Assembly (NCBI GenBank): GCA_001899585.1
Contig: MKWE01000019.1
Coordinates: 63,072 to 127,071 of the forward strand
Direction of reading: 5' to 3'
Length of the DNA stretch: 64,000 bases
Origin: Rhodospirillales bacterium 70-18
Lineage (GTDB): Bacteria; Pseudomonadota; Alphaproteobacteria; Acetobacterales; Acetobacteraceae
Shown here: one piece after another, positions 50,286 to 59,897 of the stretch
Layout: each line of letters begins with the position of its first letter
Position numbering within the stretch: the first letter of the stretch is position 1
Position numbers and translations under genes: made by a program
The notes under the pieces: model-generated
Databases searched by the model: none
Told to the model about the DNA's origin: nothing
Seen by the model: the letters and a program-made list of their open reading frames with translations, nothing else

Positions 50286-50794
50286 TGCATTCTCCATCCG
50301 CGTGGTCCTGGCCGTGCCGAGGTAACTAACAGTGGCACGGTGTTGGACTGGCCGTGGTGCCTTCCATGATCTGCCGATGCGTGTGTGGGCAGCGGCACAA
50401 ATAGCTGGTTCAAACTTCGGGCATTCAGCCCAGGATCGCCGGCAAGATCAACCACAATCCTTCACCGATGGCAAACAGTGCTGGGCGGAATCGTGTCATG
50501 ACTGTGGCGCGCGCCGGTAGATCGGTTTCGATTGTCCTTGTAGATGGTTGATTTGGCAGCATTTCAATGTGGCCGGAATGTGGCGGGGGCCGGCGCGGGG
50601 CTGGCGCGCGCGGTAGGATTTTTCCCCCTCGGACAGGGGGTGATTTCGCGCCGTTCGGAGGGCGGTATGGAAAAAATGCCCATTGTGGAATTTTTTCCTT
50701 CCCATCCACCCCAGCGATAGGTATAAACCGAGGCATGATCGGCGGCGTGTGCGGGCAACCCACACGCCGTTTTCGCGTTTATGGGGCGGGTGCG
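50286..50794. other. 509-base region without a gene before the phage remnant
   Basis: No credible gene. Visible features are a CCCCCT-cggac-AGGGGG hairpin near 50627-50643 and GGAAAAAAT/ATTTTTTCC arms (50669-50698) around a 12-base loop. A 24-codon minus-strand frame at 50425-50499 has no ribosome site. The region probably contains decayed prophage sequence. Confidence 0.5.
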
Positions 50795-51115
50795 ATGGAC
50801 GAGGATCGGCGCCCGAAACTGACGCTGGCGGGCTGGGCCGGGCATGTGCTGAAGCCGCTGGGGCAGAAGCCGGCCAAGCATCACCTGAAGATGCTGAGTT
50901 GGCTGGGCGACGTGGCCCGGCATCGGACCGACCGGCTGGTGATATTGATGCCGCCGGGCAGCGCCAAGTCCACCTATGCTTCCCTGAACATGCTGCTCGG
51001 CACGCTGGCGGCGATGGCCAGCGCCGTGGTCTCCTACTGGGTGGGCAGCAGCGCCGGCAGCGCGCAGAAAACCGACATGCTGTTCCGCAGCGCGCCCACC
51101 ACCGGCGCCAGCTGA
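50795..51115 (+). pseudogene. Phage remnant: terminase large-subunit N-terminus joined to a holin-like C-terminus
   Basis: 106 residues in one frame. The first ~65 (LTLAGWAGHVLKPLGQKPAK, then RTDRLVILMPPGSAKSTYAS) match the start of phage terminase large subunits, including the Walker A-like MPPGSAKS. The frame then continues into LLGTLAAMASAVVSYWVGSS AGS, a hydrophobic helix with the YW-x-GSSAGS end seen in phage holin-like proteins (3-TM type). Neither half is complete. A deletion in a prophage that fused an early packaging gene to a lysis gene explains it. Confidence 0.7.
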
Positions 51116-51119
51116 GGCG

Positions 51120-52001
51120 TCACGGCGCCTCCTGAATGGCGTCCAGCGCGTCCATGTAGCGGCGATGCGCGGCCGGGCGCGGCATGCGGTCCAGCGCCGC
51201 CGCCCCTTCCTCCGGCGAGGCGGCGCCCCAGGCGAAGGCGGCCACCTGCTGGCCCACCAGCCGCGACAGGCCGAGCGACTCGGCCGGCGGCGAGAAGCGC
51301 CGGTACAGCCGCAGGAAGCCCAGCCGGCCCGAGAAGCTGGCCACCGCCTCGGCCCGCGCATGCCCGCCCATCCGCCATTCCGCCGCCAGCGCGGCCCCCA
51401 TCCGCCAGCCGCGCGAGGGCAGCAGGCTGGCGAACACGTCGGCCTCGTTGGCCAGTTGGCACAGCAGGTCGAACCCGTGGCCGCGCGGGTCCGCCGGCAC
51501 GCAGCCGGCGGCGCGGGCGGCGTTGATGGCGACGCAGGCCGGGTCGGTGGCCAGGATCACGTCGGTCACCACCAGGCTCTCCGCCGCGCCCAGCCCGGCG
51601 GCGGCCAGCACCGGGCGGGTGAGTTCGGCCGCCAGCCGCTCCAGCCGCCCGTCGCCAGGTGGCGAGCCGTCATGCCCGCGGTCGTGGCCCACCATCGCCA
51701 CCACCCCGAGCGTGCTCATCGGCGCGTCGAGCAGCCCGCCCAGTCGCGCCAGGGCGCAGAGCAGCCCCATCGCCATCACCGCCTCGGCGACGTGGTGGCG
51801 GTTGTGGTAGGGCAGTTCCGGCCGGAACGCCCCCTCGGCCTGCACCGCGGCGGCCAGGGCGCGGGCCGCCCCGGCGGCCGGCGTTTCCGCCAGCGACGCA
51901 TCGCCCAGCACATCCTCCACGGCGCCCGGAATGTCGGGCGGTCGGCTTCGTCTGGTGGCAAATCCCTGCTCGATGGCGGCAAGCGTCTGCAATCCAAGCA
52001 C
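51120..52001 (-). CDS. HD/PDEase-like metal-dependent phosphohydrolase
   Basis: 293-residue protein with the metal-binding pattern of class I cyclic-nucleotide phosphodiesterases: YHNRHHVAEAVMAMG (Y-H-N-x-x-H) and later VAMVGHDRGHDGSPPG (H-D-x-x-H-x-G), then an Asp in the NEADVFASLLPS stretch. A cyclic-nucleotide or other phosphodiesterase activity in the cytoplasm is likely. The start is a GTG without a good ribosome site; a TTG three codons later has GGAG. It converges on the phage remnant, 4 bases away. Confidence 0.8.
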   Translation of the reverse strand: MLGLQTLAAIEQGFATRRSRPPDIPGAVEDVLGDASLAETPAAGAARALAAAVQAEGAFRPELPYHNRHHVAEAVMAMGLLCALARLGGLLDAPMSTLGVVAMVGHDRGHDGSPPGDGRLERLAAELTRPVLAAAGLGAAESLVVTDVILATDPACVAINAARAAGCVPADPRGHGFDLLCQLANEADVFASLLPSRGWRMGAALAAEWRMGGHARAEAVASFSGRLGFLRLYRRFSPPAESLGLSRLVGQQVAAFAWGAASPEEGAAALDRMPRPAAHRRYMDALDAIQEAP

Positions 52002-52144
52002 TCCGAACGGCCAGGATGAAGGCTAGCATGTCACAGCGGGTTGATGTCTATAAAACGTTCCGTTCGATCAAGATTGTGTACGTGGCGTGATATTCTGGAT
52101 GCCCCCCGCCCTCAACCCGCCCTCAACCCGCCCTCGACCCGCCC

Positions 52145-52888
52145 TCAGTAGGTCGCCCGGCCGCCGGAGCAGTCGAACACCGCGCCGGTGGAGAAGCTCG
52201 CCTCCTCGCTGCACAGCCAGCACACCAGGGCGGCCACCTCCTCCACCGTGCCGAACCGTCCCATCGGGATTTTCGACAGCATGAACTCGATCTGCGAGGG
52301 CTTCATCTGGTCGAAGATCGGCGTGCGCACCGCCGCCGGGGTCACGCAGTTCACCCGCACCGCCGAGCCGGCCAGCTCCTTGCCCAGCGACTTGGTCAGC
52401 CCGATCACCGCCGCCTTGGAGGCCGAGTAGGCCACCGCGTTCGGGTTGCCCTCCTTGCCGGCGATCGAGGCGATGTTGACGATCCGCCCCCAGCCGCGCC
52501 GGAGCATATGCGGCACCACGGCGCGGTTGCTGAAGAACACCCCGTCCACGTTCACCGCCATCACCCGCCGCCACTCCTCCACCGGGTATTCCCAGGTCGG
52601 GTAGTTGGAGCCGGTGATGCCGGCGCTGGCCACCAGCATGTCGATTCCGCCCAGCGCCGCCGCCGTGGCATCCGCCGCCGCCTGCACCGCCGCCGCGTCG
52701 GCGAGGTCGAGCGCCACGGTATGGACCGGCACGCCGAACGCCGCCGCCGCCCGCCCCAGCGCCGCCGCGTCGCGGTCCCAGATCGCCAGCGCCGCGCCCT
52801 CGCTGGCCAGCCTTGCGCTGATCGCATGGCCGATCCCCGAAACGCCCCCGGTCACCACCGCCACCCGCCCCTCGAAACGCCCGCCCAT
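52145..52888 (-). CDS. Short-chain dehydrogenase/reductase
   Basis: 247-residue classical SDR. Cofactor motif VAVVTGGVSGIGHAISARLA, NAG-like SAGITGSNYPT, catalytic Ser in IVNIASIAGKEGN, and Y-x-x-x-K in AVAYSASKAAVIGLTK. It reduces or oxidises an alcohol/ketone with NAD(P). GAGGAAACAGCG precedes the ATG. Its neighbour on the other strand is the S9 peptidase, 123 bases away. Confidence 0.93.
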   Translation of the reverse strand: MGGRFEGRVAVVTGGVSGIGHAISARLASEGAALAIWDRDAAALGRAAAAFGVPVHTVALDLADAAAVQAAADATAAALGGIDMLVASAGITGSNYPTWEYPVEEWRRVMAVNVDGVFFSNRAVVPHMLRRGWGRIVNIASIAGKEGNPNAVAYSASKAAVIGLTKSLGKELAGSAVRVNCVTPAAVRTPIFDQMKPSQIEFMLSKIPMGRFGTVEEVAALVCWLCSEEASFSTGAVFDCSGGRATY

Positions 52889-53011
52889 CGCTGTTTCCTC
52901 CCCAGAACCTTCACCCCCCGCATTACCCCGCCCGAATGCGGCATGAAAGGGGCGGGGCTTTGCAGCCGCCCGGCACGGGATATGCTGGCGGCTTCGGCGA
53001 AGGAGACGCAC

Positions 53012-54823
53012 ATGCCCGTTCCCACGGATGCCTGGACCAGAATCGGCGCGATCAGCTCGCCCGCCTTCTCCAAGGATGGCAAAACCCTGTTCCACCTGCG
53101 CGGCACCGCCACCCCCGGCACCGGCCTGCCCCAGGTCTGGGCGATGGACGCCGACGGCGCCAACCCCCGCCCGCTCAGCGCGCACAACGAGAAGGTCGGC
53201 TTCCTCCGCCGCGCCCCCACCGACGACCGGCTGATCTGGGGCATCGACGCCGGCGGCGACGAGCGCCAGCAATTCTGGCTGCTGGAGCCGGGCGGCGCCC
53301 CGCGCGCGCTCACCAGCGCCGCCGAGGTCATCCACGAATTCGGTGCCTGGTCGCCCGACGGCGCCCGCATCGCCTTCGCCGCCAACGACCGCGACGAGAC
53401 CATCTTCGACATCCATGTCGAATCCCTCGTGACCGGCGAGCGCACCCGCCTGCTGGAAGGCCCCGGCATCGTCACCGTGCCGTCGTGGTCGCCGGACGGC
53501 GGCAAACTGGTCATGCTGCACGACCATTCCAGCAGCGATCAGCGGCTGTTCGTGCTGGAGGTCGATGGCGGCGGCATCGTCGAGGTGCCGCGCCCCGGCC
53601 CCACCCGCTTCGCCTCCATGCGCTGGGTCGAGGCCGGGGCCGCCATCGCCGGCCTCACCGATATCGGCGGCGAGGATTTCATGCGCCTCTGCCGGATCGA
53701 CCCGGCGACCGGCGCCGCCACCGTACTCTACGCCGCCCCCGGCCGCGACGTGGAGGCATGGTCGCTCTCGCCGGACGGCACCATGCTCGCCACCATCGAG
53801 AACGACCGTGGCTACGCCGTGCTGCGCGCCGGCCCCATCGGCACCGACCGCCCGGCCGTGGACGGCCTGCCCCAGGGCATCGTGGCGGATCTCGCCTGGT
53901 CGCCCGACAACACGCGGCTGGCCTGCACCGCCCAGGGCCCGGCCGCACCCCCCGGCATCTGGCTGTGGGAGGCCGGCGCCATCCGCCCGCTCGCCCGGCC
54001 CGACCCGCTGGCCGATGCCGGCATCGACCCCGCCAGCTTCGTCACCCCCGCCCTGGTGGCCTGGGAAAGCTTCGACGGCCTGCGCATCCCCGGCTGGTAC
54101 GCGGTCCCCGCCACCCCGGCCCCCGCCGCCGGCTACCCCGCCGTGGTCTGGGTGCATGGCGGCCCGGCCAGCCAGACCCGCGCCAATTTCCGCGCCGACA
54201 TCCAGATGCTGCTCGACCAGGGTTTCGCCGTGCTGATGCCCAACATCCGCGGCTCCACCGGCTACGGCCGCGCCTACATGGAGGCCGACGAGCTGGAAAA
54301 GCGGCCCGACTGCCTGCACGACCTTTCCGCCGGCCGCGCCTGGCTGGCCGCCCGCGCCGAGATCGACGCCAGCCGCATCGGCATCATGGGCCAGTCCTAT
54401 GGCGGCTGGGTGGTGCTGGCCGCCGTCACCCTGCAGCCCGAGCTGTGGCACGCCGCCGTGGACTATTACGGCATCGCCGAGTTCAACACCCTGCTGGAAC
54501 GCACCGGCCCCTGGCGGTCCGACCATCGCGCCCGCGAATACGGCTTCCGCGGCGAGCACGAGGCGGTGTTCGAGCAAATCTCCCCCCTCCGCCACGCCGA
54601 CCACGTCCGCGCCCCGCTGCTGGTGCTGCATGGCGACCGCGACCCGCGCGTGCCGATGCACGAAAGCGACCTGTTCGTGCAGGCGATGGAAATCCGGCAG
54701 AAAAAGGTGCGCTATGAACGCTTCACCTATGCCGGGCACGGCTTCATCCGCCCGGAGCACCGCCCCCGCGTCTATGCCGCCGTCGCCGAACACTTCCACA
54801 CCCACCTGACCGGAGACGCGTGA
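53012..54823 (+). CDS. S9-family peptidase (prolyl oligopeptidase/acyl-aminoacyl peptidase type)
   Basis: 603-residue serine peptidase. The N-terminal half is a beta-propeller of WSPDG-type blades (SPAFSKDGKTLFHLRG, AWSPDGARIAFAANDRDETI, PSWSPDGGKLVMLHDHSSSD). The C-terminal alpha/beta hydrolase has Ser462 in IGIMGQSYGGWVVLA, Asp in LLVLHGDRDPRVP and His in TYAGHGFIRPEH. No signal peptide, so cytoplasmic. AAGGAG six bases before the ATG. It overlaps the following gamma-glutamyltransferase gene by one base (TGATG), suggesting joint peptide catabolism. Confidence 0.93.
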   Translation: MPVPTDAWTRIGAISSPAFSKDGKTLFHLRGTATPGTGLPQVWAMDADGANPRPLSAHNEKVGFLRRAPTDDRLIWGIDAGGDERQQFWLLEPGGAPRALTSAAEVIHEFGAWSPDGARIAFAANDRDETIFDIHVESLVTGERTRLLEGPGIVTVPSWSPDGGKLVMLHDHSSSDQRLFVLEVDGGGIVEVPRPGPTRFASMRWVEAGAAIAGLTDIGGEDFMRLCRIDPATGAATVLYAAPGRDVEAWSLSPDGTMLATIENDRGYAVLRAGPIGTDRPAVDGLPQGIVADLAWSPDNTRLACTAQGPAAPPGIWLWEAGAIRPLARPDPLADAGIDPASFVTPALVAWESFDGLRIPGWYAVPATPAPAAGYPAVVWVHGGPASQTRANFRADIQMLLDQGFAVLMPNIRGSTGYGRAYMEADELEKRPDCLHDLSAGRAWLAARAEIDASRIGIMGQSYGGWVVLAAVTLQPELWHAAVDYYGIAEFNTLLERTGPWRSDHRAREYGFRGEHEAVFEQISPLRHADHVRAPLLVLHGDRDPRVPMHESDLFVQAMEIRQKKVRYERFTYAGHGFIRPEHRPRVYAAVAEHFHTHLTGDA

Positions 54824-56427
54824 TGTACCTCATCGCCCGCACCCACCGCCCGCTCATCATGGGCCGCAATGGCGCGGTCGGCGCCAACCACCCGCTGGCC
54901 ACGCAGGCGGGGCTGGACGTGCTGCGCGCCGGCGGCAACGCGGTGGACGCCGCCGCCGCCGTCTCGCTGGCGCTGGGTGTGGTGGAGCCGATGATGTCCG
55001 GCCTCGGCGGCGACGGCTTCTGCAACGTGCTGATGAACGGCCGGCGCGAGGTGTTCAACGGCACCGGCCCGGCCCCCGCCGCCGCCACCGCCGAGCGTTT
55101 CGCCAAGGGCATCGAGATCACCGGCCCGCTCAGCGTCTCCGTCCCCGGCTGCCTCGCCGGCATCGCCGCCATGCACGCCGCCCACGGCAAGCTGCCCTGG
55201 TCCCGCCTCGTCCAGCCCGCCATCGGCTATGCGCGCGACGGCTACGGCGTCACCCACCGCCACCACGACATCACCCGCGACAACCGCCCCCGCCTGGCGG
55301 TGGACGCCGCCAGCGGCCCCACCTTCCTCGGCGCCGCGCTGGACAACCGCCCGGTCGGCGACCTCGTCACCCAGCCGGACCTCGCCCGCACCCTGGAGGA
55401 GATCGCCGCCGACGGCGCCGAGACCTTCTATCGCGGCAAGCTGGCCAAGCGCCTCGCCGCCGCCATGGCCCAGCGCGGCGCCCTGGTCACCGAGGCTGAC
55501 CTCGCCGCATGCACCGCCGAGCGCGGCGTGCCGGTCGGCATCACCTATCGCGGCTACGAGGTGACGCAGACGCCGCCCAACTCCACCGGCTTCGTCATGC
55601 TGCAGATGCTCAAGATCGTCGAGCGGTTCGACTTCGCGGCCCTGTCGGAGGCCGAGCGCATCCACGTCCTGGTGGAAGCCAAGAAGCGCGCCTTCCTCGA
55701 CCGCGAGCGCTACGGCGCCGACCCCCGCTTCGAGACGGTGCCGCTGGAGCACATCCTGTCGGACGCGCATGCCGACGCCCAGGCCGCCACCATCGACCTG
55801 CGCCGCGCCACCCCGATGGAGCAGCCGGTCGCCGCGGCGGCCGGCGACACCACCTATTTCTGCGTGGTGGACAACGAGGGCAACTGCGTCTCCGGCATCC
55901 AGAGCATCAATTCCGGCTACGGCTCCGGCGTCACCGCCGGCGACACCGGGGTGCTGCTGAACAACCGCATGGCCTACTGGCACCTCGCCCCCGGCCACGC
56001 CAACCGCCTGGTCCCCGGCAAGCGCGTGCGCCACACCATGAACGCGCCGATGGTCTTCAAGGACGGCAAGCTCTGGGGCGTGCTCGGCACCCCGGGCGCC
56101 GACAACCAGGTGCAGGTGAACACCCAGGTCCTCACCGCCATGCTGGACCTGGGGGCAGACCCGCAGACCGCGCTGGAATCCCCCCGCTGGACCTCCAATC
56201 AGCCCGGCCAGGGCGCCAACTGGCCGCATGACGGCGACCAGCAGCTCACCATCGAAAGCGATTTCGGCGCCGACGTGCTGGCCGACCTCGCGGCGCGCGG
56301 CCATGTGCTCAACCGCGTCGGCCACCTGGGCGGGCCATGCGCGATGCAGGCGATCCGGGTGCTGGAGAACGGGGTGCGGATGGCGGGGTCGGACCCGCGG
56401 CGGGATGGGTGGGCGGGGGCGTGGTAG
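54823..56427 (+). CDS. Gamma-glutamyltransferase family protein
   Basis: 534-residue Ntn hydrolase. The self-processing Thr is residue 343 in AAAGDTTYFCVVDNEGNCVS. Family landmarks are GAVGANHPLATQAGLDVLRA (N-terminus), GNAVDAAAAVSLALGVVEP and the late RHTMNAPMVFKDGKLWGVLG. No signal peptide, unlike secreted GGTs, which suits the intracellular branch active on glutathione-like or oxamate-type amides. GGAG seven bases before the ATG. A triple-hairpin repeat starts 13 bases after the stop. Confidence 0.92.
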   Translation: MYLIARTHRPLIMGRNGAVGANHPLATQAGLDVLRAGGNAVDAAAAVSLALGVVEPMMSGLGGDGFCNVLMNGRREVFNGTGPAPAAATAERFAKGIEITGPLSVSVPGCLAGIAAMHAAHGKLPWSRLVQPAIGYARDGYGVTHRHHDITRDNRPRLAVDAASGPTFLGAALDNRPVGDLVTQPDLARTLEEIAADGAETFYRGKLAKRLAAAMAQRGALVTEADLAACTAERGVPVGITYRGYEVTQTPPNSTGFVMLQMLKIVERFDFAALSEAERIHVLVEAKKRAFLDRERYGADPRFETVPLEHILSDAHADAQAATIDLRRATPMEQPVAAAAGDTTYFCVVDNEGNCVSGIQSINSGYGSGVTAGDTGVLLNNRMAYWHLAPGHANRLVPGKRVRHTMNAPMVFKDGKLWGVLGTPGADNQVQVNTQVLTAMLDLGADPQTALESPRWTSNQPGQGANWPHDGDQQLTIESDFGADVLADLAARGHVLNRVGHLGGPCAMQAIRVLENGVRMAGSDPRRDGWAGAW

Positions 56428-56439
56428 GCAAGGAAACGT

Positions 56440-56549
56440 CTTCTTTTTGTGAACAAAAAGAAGCAAAAAAACTTTGCTCGCTGGGCTGTACGGTTGCCGT
56501 GCGCTTCAACGAACAAAAGTTTTTTGGTTCTTTTTTTCAAAAAAGAACC
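56440..56549. repeat. Triple-hairpin dispersed element, copy D
   Basis: CTTCTTTTTGT-GA-ACAAAAAGAAG (56440-56463), outer arms AAAAAACTTTGCTCGC against AACGAACAAAAGTTTTTT, and GGTTCTTTTTTT with CAAAAAAGAACC (56526-56549). It lies between the gamma-glutamyltransferase stop and the EamA start, so it also forms the leader region of the latter. Confidence 0.85.
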
Positions 56550-56560
56550 GCTTGCCTCCC

Positions 56561-57469
56561 ATGCTGAACCGCCTCTGGCGCACCGCCTGGGTGCTGTTGC
56601 TGCTGCCGCCCCTGTTCTGGTCCGGCAACTTCGTCATCGGCCGGGCGGTGCGTGCAGACGTGCCGCCGGTGGCGCTCGCCTTCTGGCGCTGGGCCGGCGC
56701 GTTCCTGCTCTGCCTGCCTTTCGCGTGGCCGCATCTGCGGCGCGACCTGCCGGTGCTGCGCCGCCACTGGGTCAGCACCCTGCTGCTTTCGGCCACCGGC
56801 GTCGCCGCCTTCAACACCATGATCTACACCGGCCTGCAAACGACGACGGCGCTGAACGCGGTGCTGCTGCAATCGGCCATGCCGCTGTTCATCCTGGTCT
56901 GGGCGGCGCTGCTGTTCGGCCAGCGGCCCGGCCCGGCGGAGCTGCTCGGCATCCTCGTTTCCATGCTCGGCGTGACGGTGATCGCCGGGCAGGGCTCGCT
57001 GGAAACCCTGGCCGGCCTGTCGCTCAACCCCGGCGATGTCTGGGTGGTGGGCGCGGTGGCGGCCTACGCCTTCTATTCCGCGCTGCTGCGCCGCCGGCCC
57101 TCGGTGCACCCGATGAGCTTCCTGGCGGTCAGCTTCGCCCTCGGCGCGCTGCTGCTGGTGCCGTTCTACGGCGCGGAGATGGCCGAGGGCCGGCATATCG
57201 TGCCCGGCGTGCCGGCGCTGCTGGCGATCCTGTATGTGGCGCTGTTCCCCTCGCTGCTGGCCTATCTGGCGTTCAACCGGGGGGTGGATCTGGTCGGCTC
57301 CGGCCGGGCCGGGCAGTTCGTGCACCTGATGCAGGTGTTCGGCACCTTCCTGGCGGTGGCCTTCCTGGGCGAGCACCTGCGGCCCTACCACGCCGCCGGC
57401 ATCGCGCTGATCGCCGCCGGCCTGCTGCTTGCCAACCGCCCCGCCTTCCTGCAAAGGCGGCCGGCATGA
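56561..57469 (+). CDS. EamA/DMT-family exporter
   Basis: 302-residue drug/metabolite transporter with ten predicted helices in two EamA repeats: LLLLPPLFWSGNFVIGRAVR at the start and WVVGAVAAYAFYSALLRRRP for the second repeat. It probably exports amino-acid-like metabolites. There is no ribosome site; the ATG lies 11 bases after a triple-hairpin element. It overlaps the PRC-barrel gene as ATGA. Confidence 0.9.
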   Translation: MLNRLWRTAWVLLLLPPLFWSGNFVIGRAVRADVPPVALAFWRWAGAFLLCLPFAWPHLRRDLPVLRRHWVSTLLLSATGVAAFNTMIYTGLQTTTALNAVLLQSAMPLFILVWAALLFGQRPGPAELLGILVSMLGVTVIAGQGSLETLAGLSLNPGDVWVVGAVAAYAFYSALLRRRPSVHPMSFLAVSFALGALLLVPFYGAEMAEGRHIVPGVPALLAILYVALFPSLLAYLAFNRGVDLVGSGRAGQFVHLMQVFGTFLAVAFLGEHLRPYHAAGIALIAAGLLLANRPAFLQRRPA

Positions 57470-57876
57470 AGCGCGTCCTGCTCGTGGCCGCCCTCGCGGC
57501 GGGCCTGGGCGCCAGCCCACCCCCGGTGCCGCCCACGCCGGACGCCCCGGCCGAGATCGCGGCACCCACCGAGGTCGCAGGCCTGCTCGGCTACCGCGTG
57601 CACGACGACACCGGCAAGGAGCTCGGCCGCATCGTCGATGTGCTGGTGGATGCCGAGGGCCGGGTGCGCGGCGTGGTGGTCGATGTCGGCGGCTTCCTCG
57701 GCGTCGGCAGCCGCAAGGTCGCCATCGCCTGGCGCGCGCTCACCTTCTCCAGCGGCAAGGACGGCCTGGTGGTGGCCGTCGCCGTCACCACCGCGCGCAT
57801 CCGCCTCGCGCCGGAAGTGCTGCCCGGCAAGCCGATCGTCATGCTGGACGTGCCGACGCCGGGCCTGTCACGTTAG
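57466..57876 (+). CDS. PRC-barrel domain protein, exported
   Basis: 136-residue protein. An N-terminal signal peptide (VLLVAALAAGLGASPPPVPP) and one PRC-barrel: LLGYRVHDDTGKELGRIVDV and VRGVVVDVGGFLGVGSRKVA, then IAWRALTFSSGKDGLVVAVA. PRC-barrels bind proteins or act in photosynthetic reaction-centre and RNA-related assemblies; here a periplasmic structural or stress role is likely. The start overlaps the exporter stop. Confidence 0.9.
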   Translation: MKRVLLVAALAAGLGASPPPVPPTPDAPAEIAAPTEVAGLLGYRVHDDTGKELGRIVDVLVDAEGRVRGVVVDVGGFLGVGSRKVAIAWRALTFSSGKDGLVVAVAVTTARIRLAPEVLPGKPIVMLDVPTPGLSR

Positions 57877-57880
57877 CCGC

Positions 57881-59074
57881 ATGATACCGCTGCGGATACG
57901 GCGTGGCCTGGACTGGCTGAATTTTTTCGTCGCCGACCTGCAAACCGGCTTCGGCCCGTTCATCGCCGTCTACCTCACCAGCCATAAATGGACCCAGCTC
58001 GATATCGGGCTGGCCCTCAGCGTCGGCTCGGCGGTCTCCATGGCCGCCCAGGTGCCGGCCGGCGTGCTGGTGGACGCCATGGCCAGCAAGCGGCTGGCGG
58101 CCAGCGTGGCGCTGGCGGCCATCGGCGCCAGCGCCACGCTGATCGCCGCCTCGCCGATGCTGCTGCCGGTGCTGCTGGCGCAGGCGCTGCACGGCTTCGC
58201 CAGCTGCATGCTCAACCCGGCCATCGCCGCGCTCACGCTGGGGCTGGTGGCCCGCACGGCGGTGGCCGAGCGGCTGGGCCGCAATGCCGGCTTCGCCGCC
58301 GCCGGCGCGGCGGTGGGGGCGGCGCTGATGGGGGCGGCGGGCACCTGGGTCTCCAACCGCTCGGCGCTGTGGCTGGCCGCCATTCTCTGCGTCCCGGCGC
58401 TGCTGACGCTGCGCCACCTGAACCCGGGGCAGGCCGTCCCCACCGCCGAGGCCGGCCGGCCGCCGCGCGAGCCGTGGCGCGGCGTGCTGAGCGACCCGCG
58501 CCTGCTGGTCTATCTCGCCTGCGCCGTGCTGTTCCACCTCGCCAACGCCGCGATGCTGCCGCTGGCGGCCATCGAGGTCACCAAGCGGGTCGGCAACTCC
58601 GCCAGCCTGGTGATCGCCGCCTGCATCCTGGTGCCGCAGGTGATGGTGGCGCTGCTGTCGCCCCGCGTCGGCCGCTGGGCCGGGCGCTGGGGCCGCCGCC
58701 CGGTGCTGCTGCTGGGCTTCGCCGCCCTGCCGGCGCGCGCCCTGATGCTGGCCTGGGCCGACCATCCCGGCATGATCGTGCTGGCGCAGTCGCTGGACGG
58801 GCTGGGCGCCGCCGCCTTCGGGGTGATGACGCCGCTGATCGCCGCCGACCTCTCCGGCCCGGGCGGGCGCTTCAACCTGCGCATGGGGCTGTTCGGCCTT
58901 GCGGTCGGGCTGGGCGCCACGCTCAGCACCACGCTGGCCGGCTGGGTGGCCAGCACCTACACCAGCGACGCCGCCTTCCTCACCCTGGCCGCCGCCGGCA
59001 TGGTGGCGCTGCTGGCGGTGGCCCTGGCAATGCCGGAGACAAGGCCCCTGCAAGGCGCTACATCCCCCGCATGA
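57881..59074 (+). CDS. MFS transporter
   Basis: 397-residue major facilitator with 12 helices. The opening RRGLDWLNFFVADLQTGFGP and FIAVYLTSHKWTQLDIGLAL is typical of a proteobacterial MFS group of unknown substrate, often described as multidrug-like. Loop motifs: GVLVDAMASKRLAAS and GRWAGRWGRRPVLLLGFA. The ATG at 57881 follows the PRC-barrel stop by 4 bases and the stop overlaps rlmJ as ATGA. Confidence 0.88.
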   Translation: MIPLRIRRGLDWLNFFVADLQTGFGPFIAVYLTSHKWTQLDIGLALSVGSAVSMAAQVPAGVLVDAMASKRLAASVALAAIGASATLIAASPMLLPVLLAQALHGFASCMLNPAIAALTLGLVARTAVAERLGRNAGFAAAGAAVGAALMGAAGTWVSNRSALWLAAILCVPALLTLRHLNPGQAVPTAEAGRPPREPWRGVLSDPRLLVYLACAVLFHLANAAMLPLAAIEVTKRVGNSASLVIAACILVPQVMVALLSPRVGRWAGRWGRRPVLLLGFAALPARALMLAWADHPGMIVLAQSLDGLGAAAFGVMTPLIAADLSGPGGRFNLRMGLFGLAVGLGATLSTTLAGWVASTYTSDAAFLTLAAAGMVALLAVALAMPETRPLQGATSPA

Positions 59075-59889
59075 ACTACCGCCACGCCTTCCACGCCGGC
59101 AATTTCGCCGATTGCATGAAGCACGCGCTGCTGGTCTGGCTGCTGCACGCCATGCAGCGCAAGCCGGCCGGGCTGCTGGTGCTGGACACCCATGCCGGCG
59201 CCGGCCGCTACGACCTGTCCGCCGGCCCGGCCGAGCGCACCGGCGAGTGGCGCGCCGGCATCGCCCGCCTGCTGGACCATCCGCCCGCGCCGCTGGTGGA
59301 GTATGTCCGGCTGGTCGAGTCGCTCGGCCTCTACCCCGGCTCCCCGGTGCTGCTGCGCGCCCTGCTGCGCCCGCAGGACCGGATGGCGTGCTGCGAGCTG
59401 CACCCCGAGGAGCACGCCGCCCTGCGCCGCGCCTTCGCCCGCGACCACCAGGTCGCCGTGCACCACCGCGATGCGTGGGAGGCGCTGGGCGCCCTGCTGC
59501 CCGCGCCCGAGAAGCGCGCCTTGGTGCTGATCGATCCGCCCTACGAGGCCACGGACGAGTTCGAGCGCCTGGCCGCCGGTCTGCGCACCGCCCTGCGCCG
59601 CATGCCCAACGCGGTGGTCGCGGCCTGGTATCCCATCAAGCACCGCGCCCCGGTGCGCGCCTTTCACATCGCGCTGCGCGAGTGCGGCCTGCGCGACGTG
59701 GTCGCCGCCGAGCTGTGGCTGCGCGCGCCGCTGGACGCGGCACGGCTGAACGGCTGCGGGCTGCTGGTGGTGAACCCGCCCTTCGGCTTCGTGACCGAGA
59801 CCCCATCGATCCTCGATGCGCTGCTGGGGCGGCTGGGGGCGGGGGAGGAGGGCGAGGGGATTGGCGTGGAGCGGTTGGTGGATGAGTGA
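59071..59889 (+). CDS. rlmJ: 23S rRNA (adenine(2030)-N6)-methyltransferase
   Basis: 272-residue RlmJ. The N-terminal MNYRHAFHAGNFADCMKHAL is diagnostic; SAM site LLVLDTHAGAGRYDL and catalytic DPPY at 155-158 (LVLIDPPYEATDEF). It methylates A2030 of 23S rRNA. The start overlaps the MFS stop. A triple-hairpin element begins 9 bases after the stop. Confidence 0.94.
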   Translation: MNYRHAFHAGNFADCMKHALLVWLLHAMQRKPAGLLVLDTHAGAGRYDLSAGPAERTGEWRAGIARLLDHPPAPLVEYVRLVESLGLYPGSPVLLRALLRPQDRMACCELHPEEHAALRRAFARDHQVAVHHRDAWEALGALLPAPEKRALVLIDPPYEATDEFERLAAGLRTALRRMPNAVVAAWYPIKHRAPVRAFHIALRECGLRDVVAAELWLRAPLDAARLNGCGLLVVNPPFGFVTETPSILDALLGRLGAGEEGEGIGVERLVDE

Positions 59890-59897
59890 GGGGAAGA

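Noticed and set aside
50425..50499. 24-codon minus-strand frame with a hydrophobic end (LWLILPAILG)
   Set aside because: No ribosome site and too short; it lies in decayed sequence.
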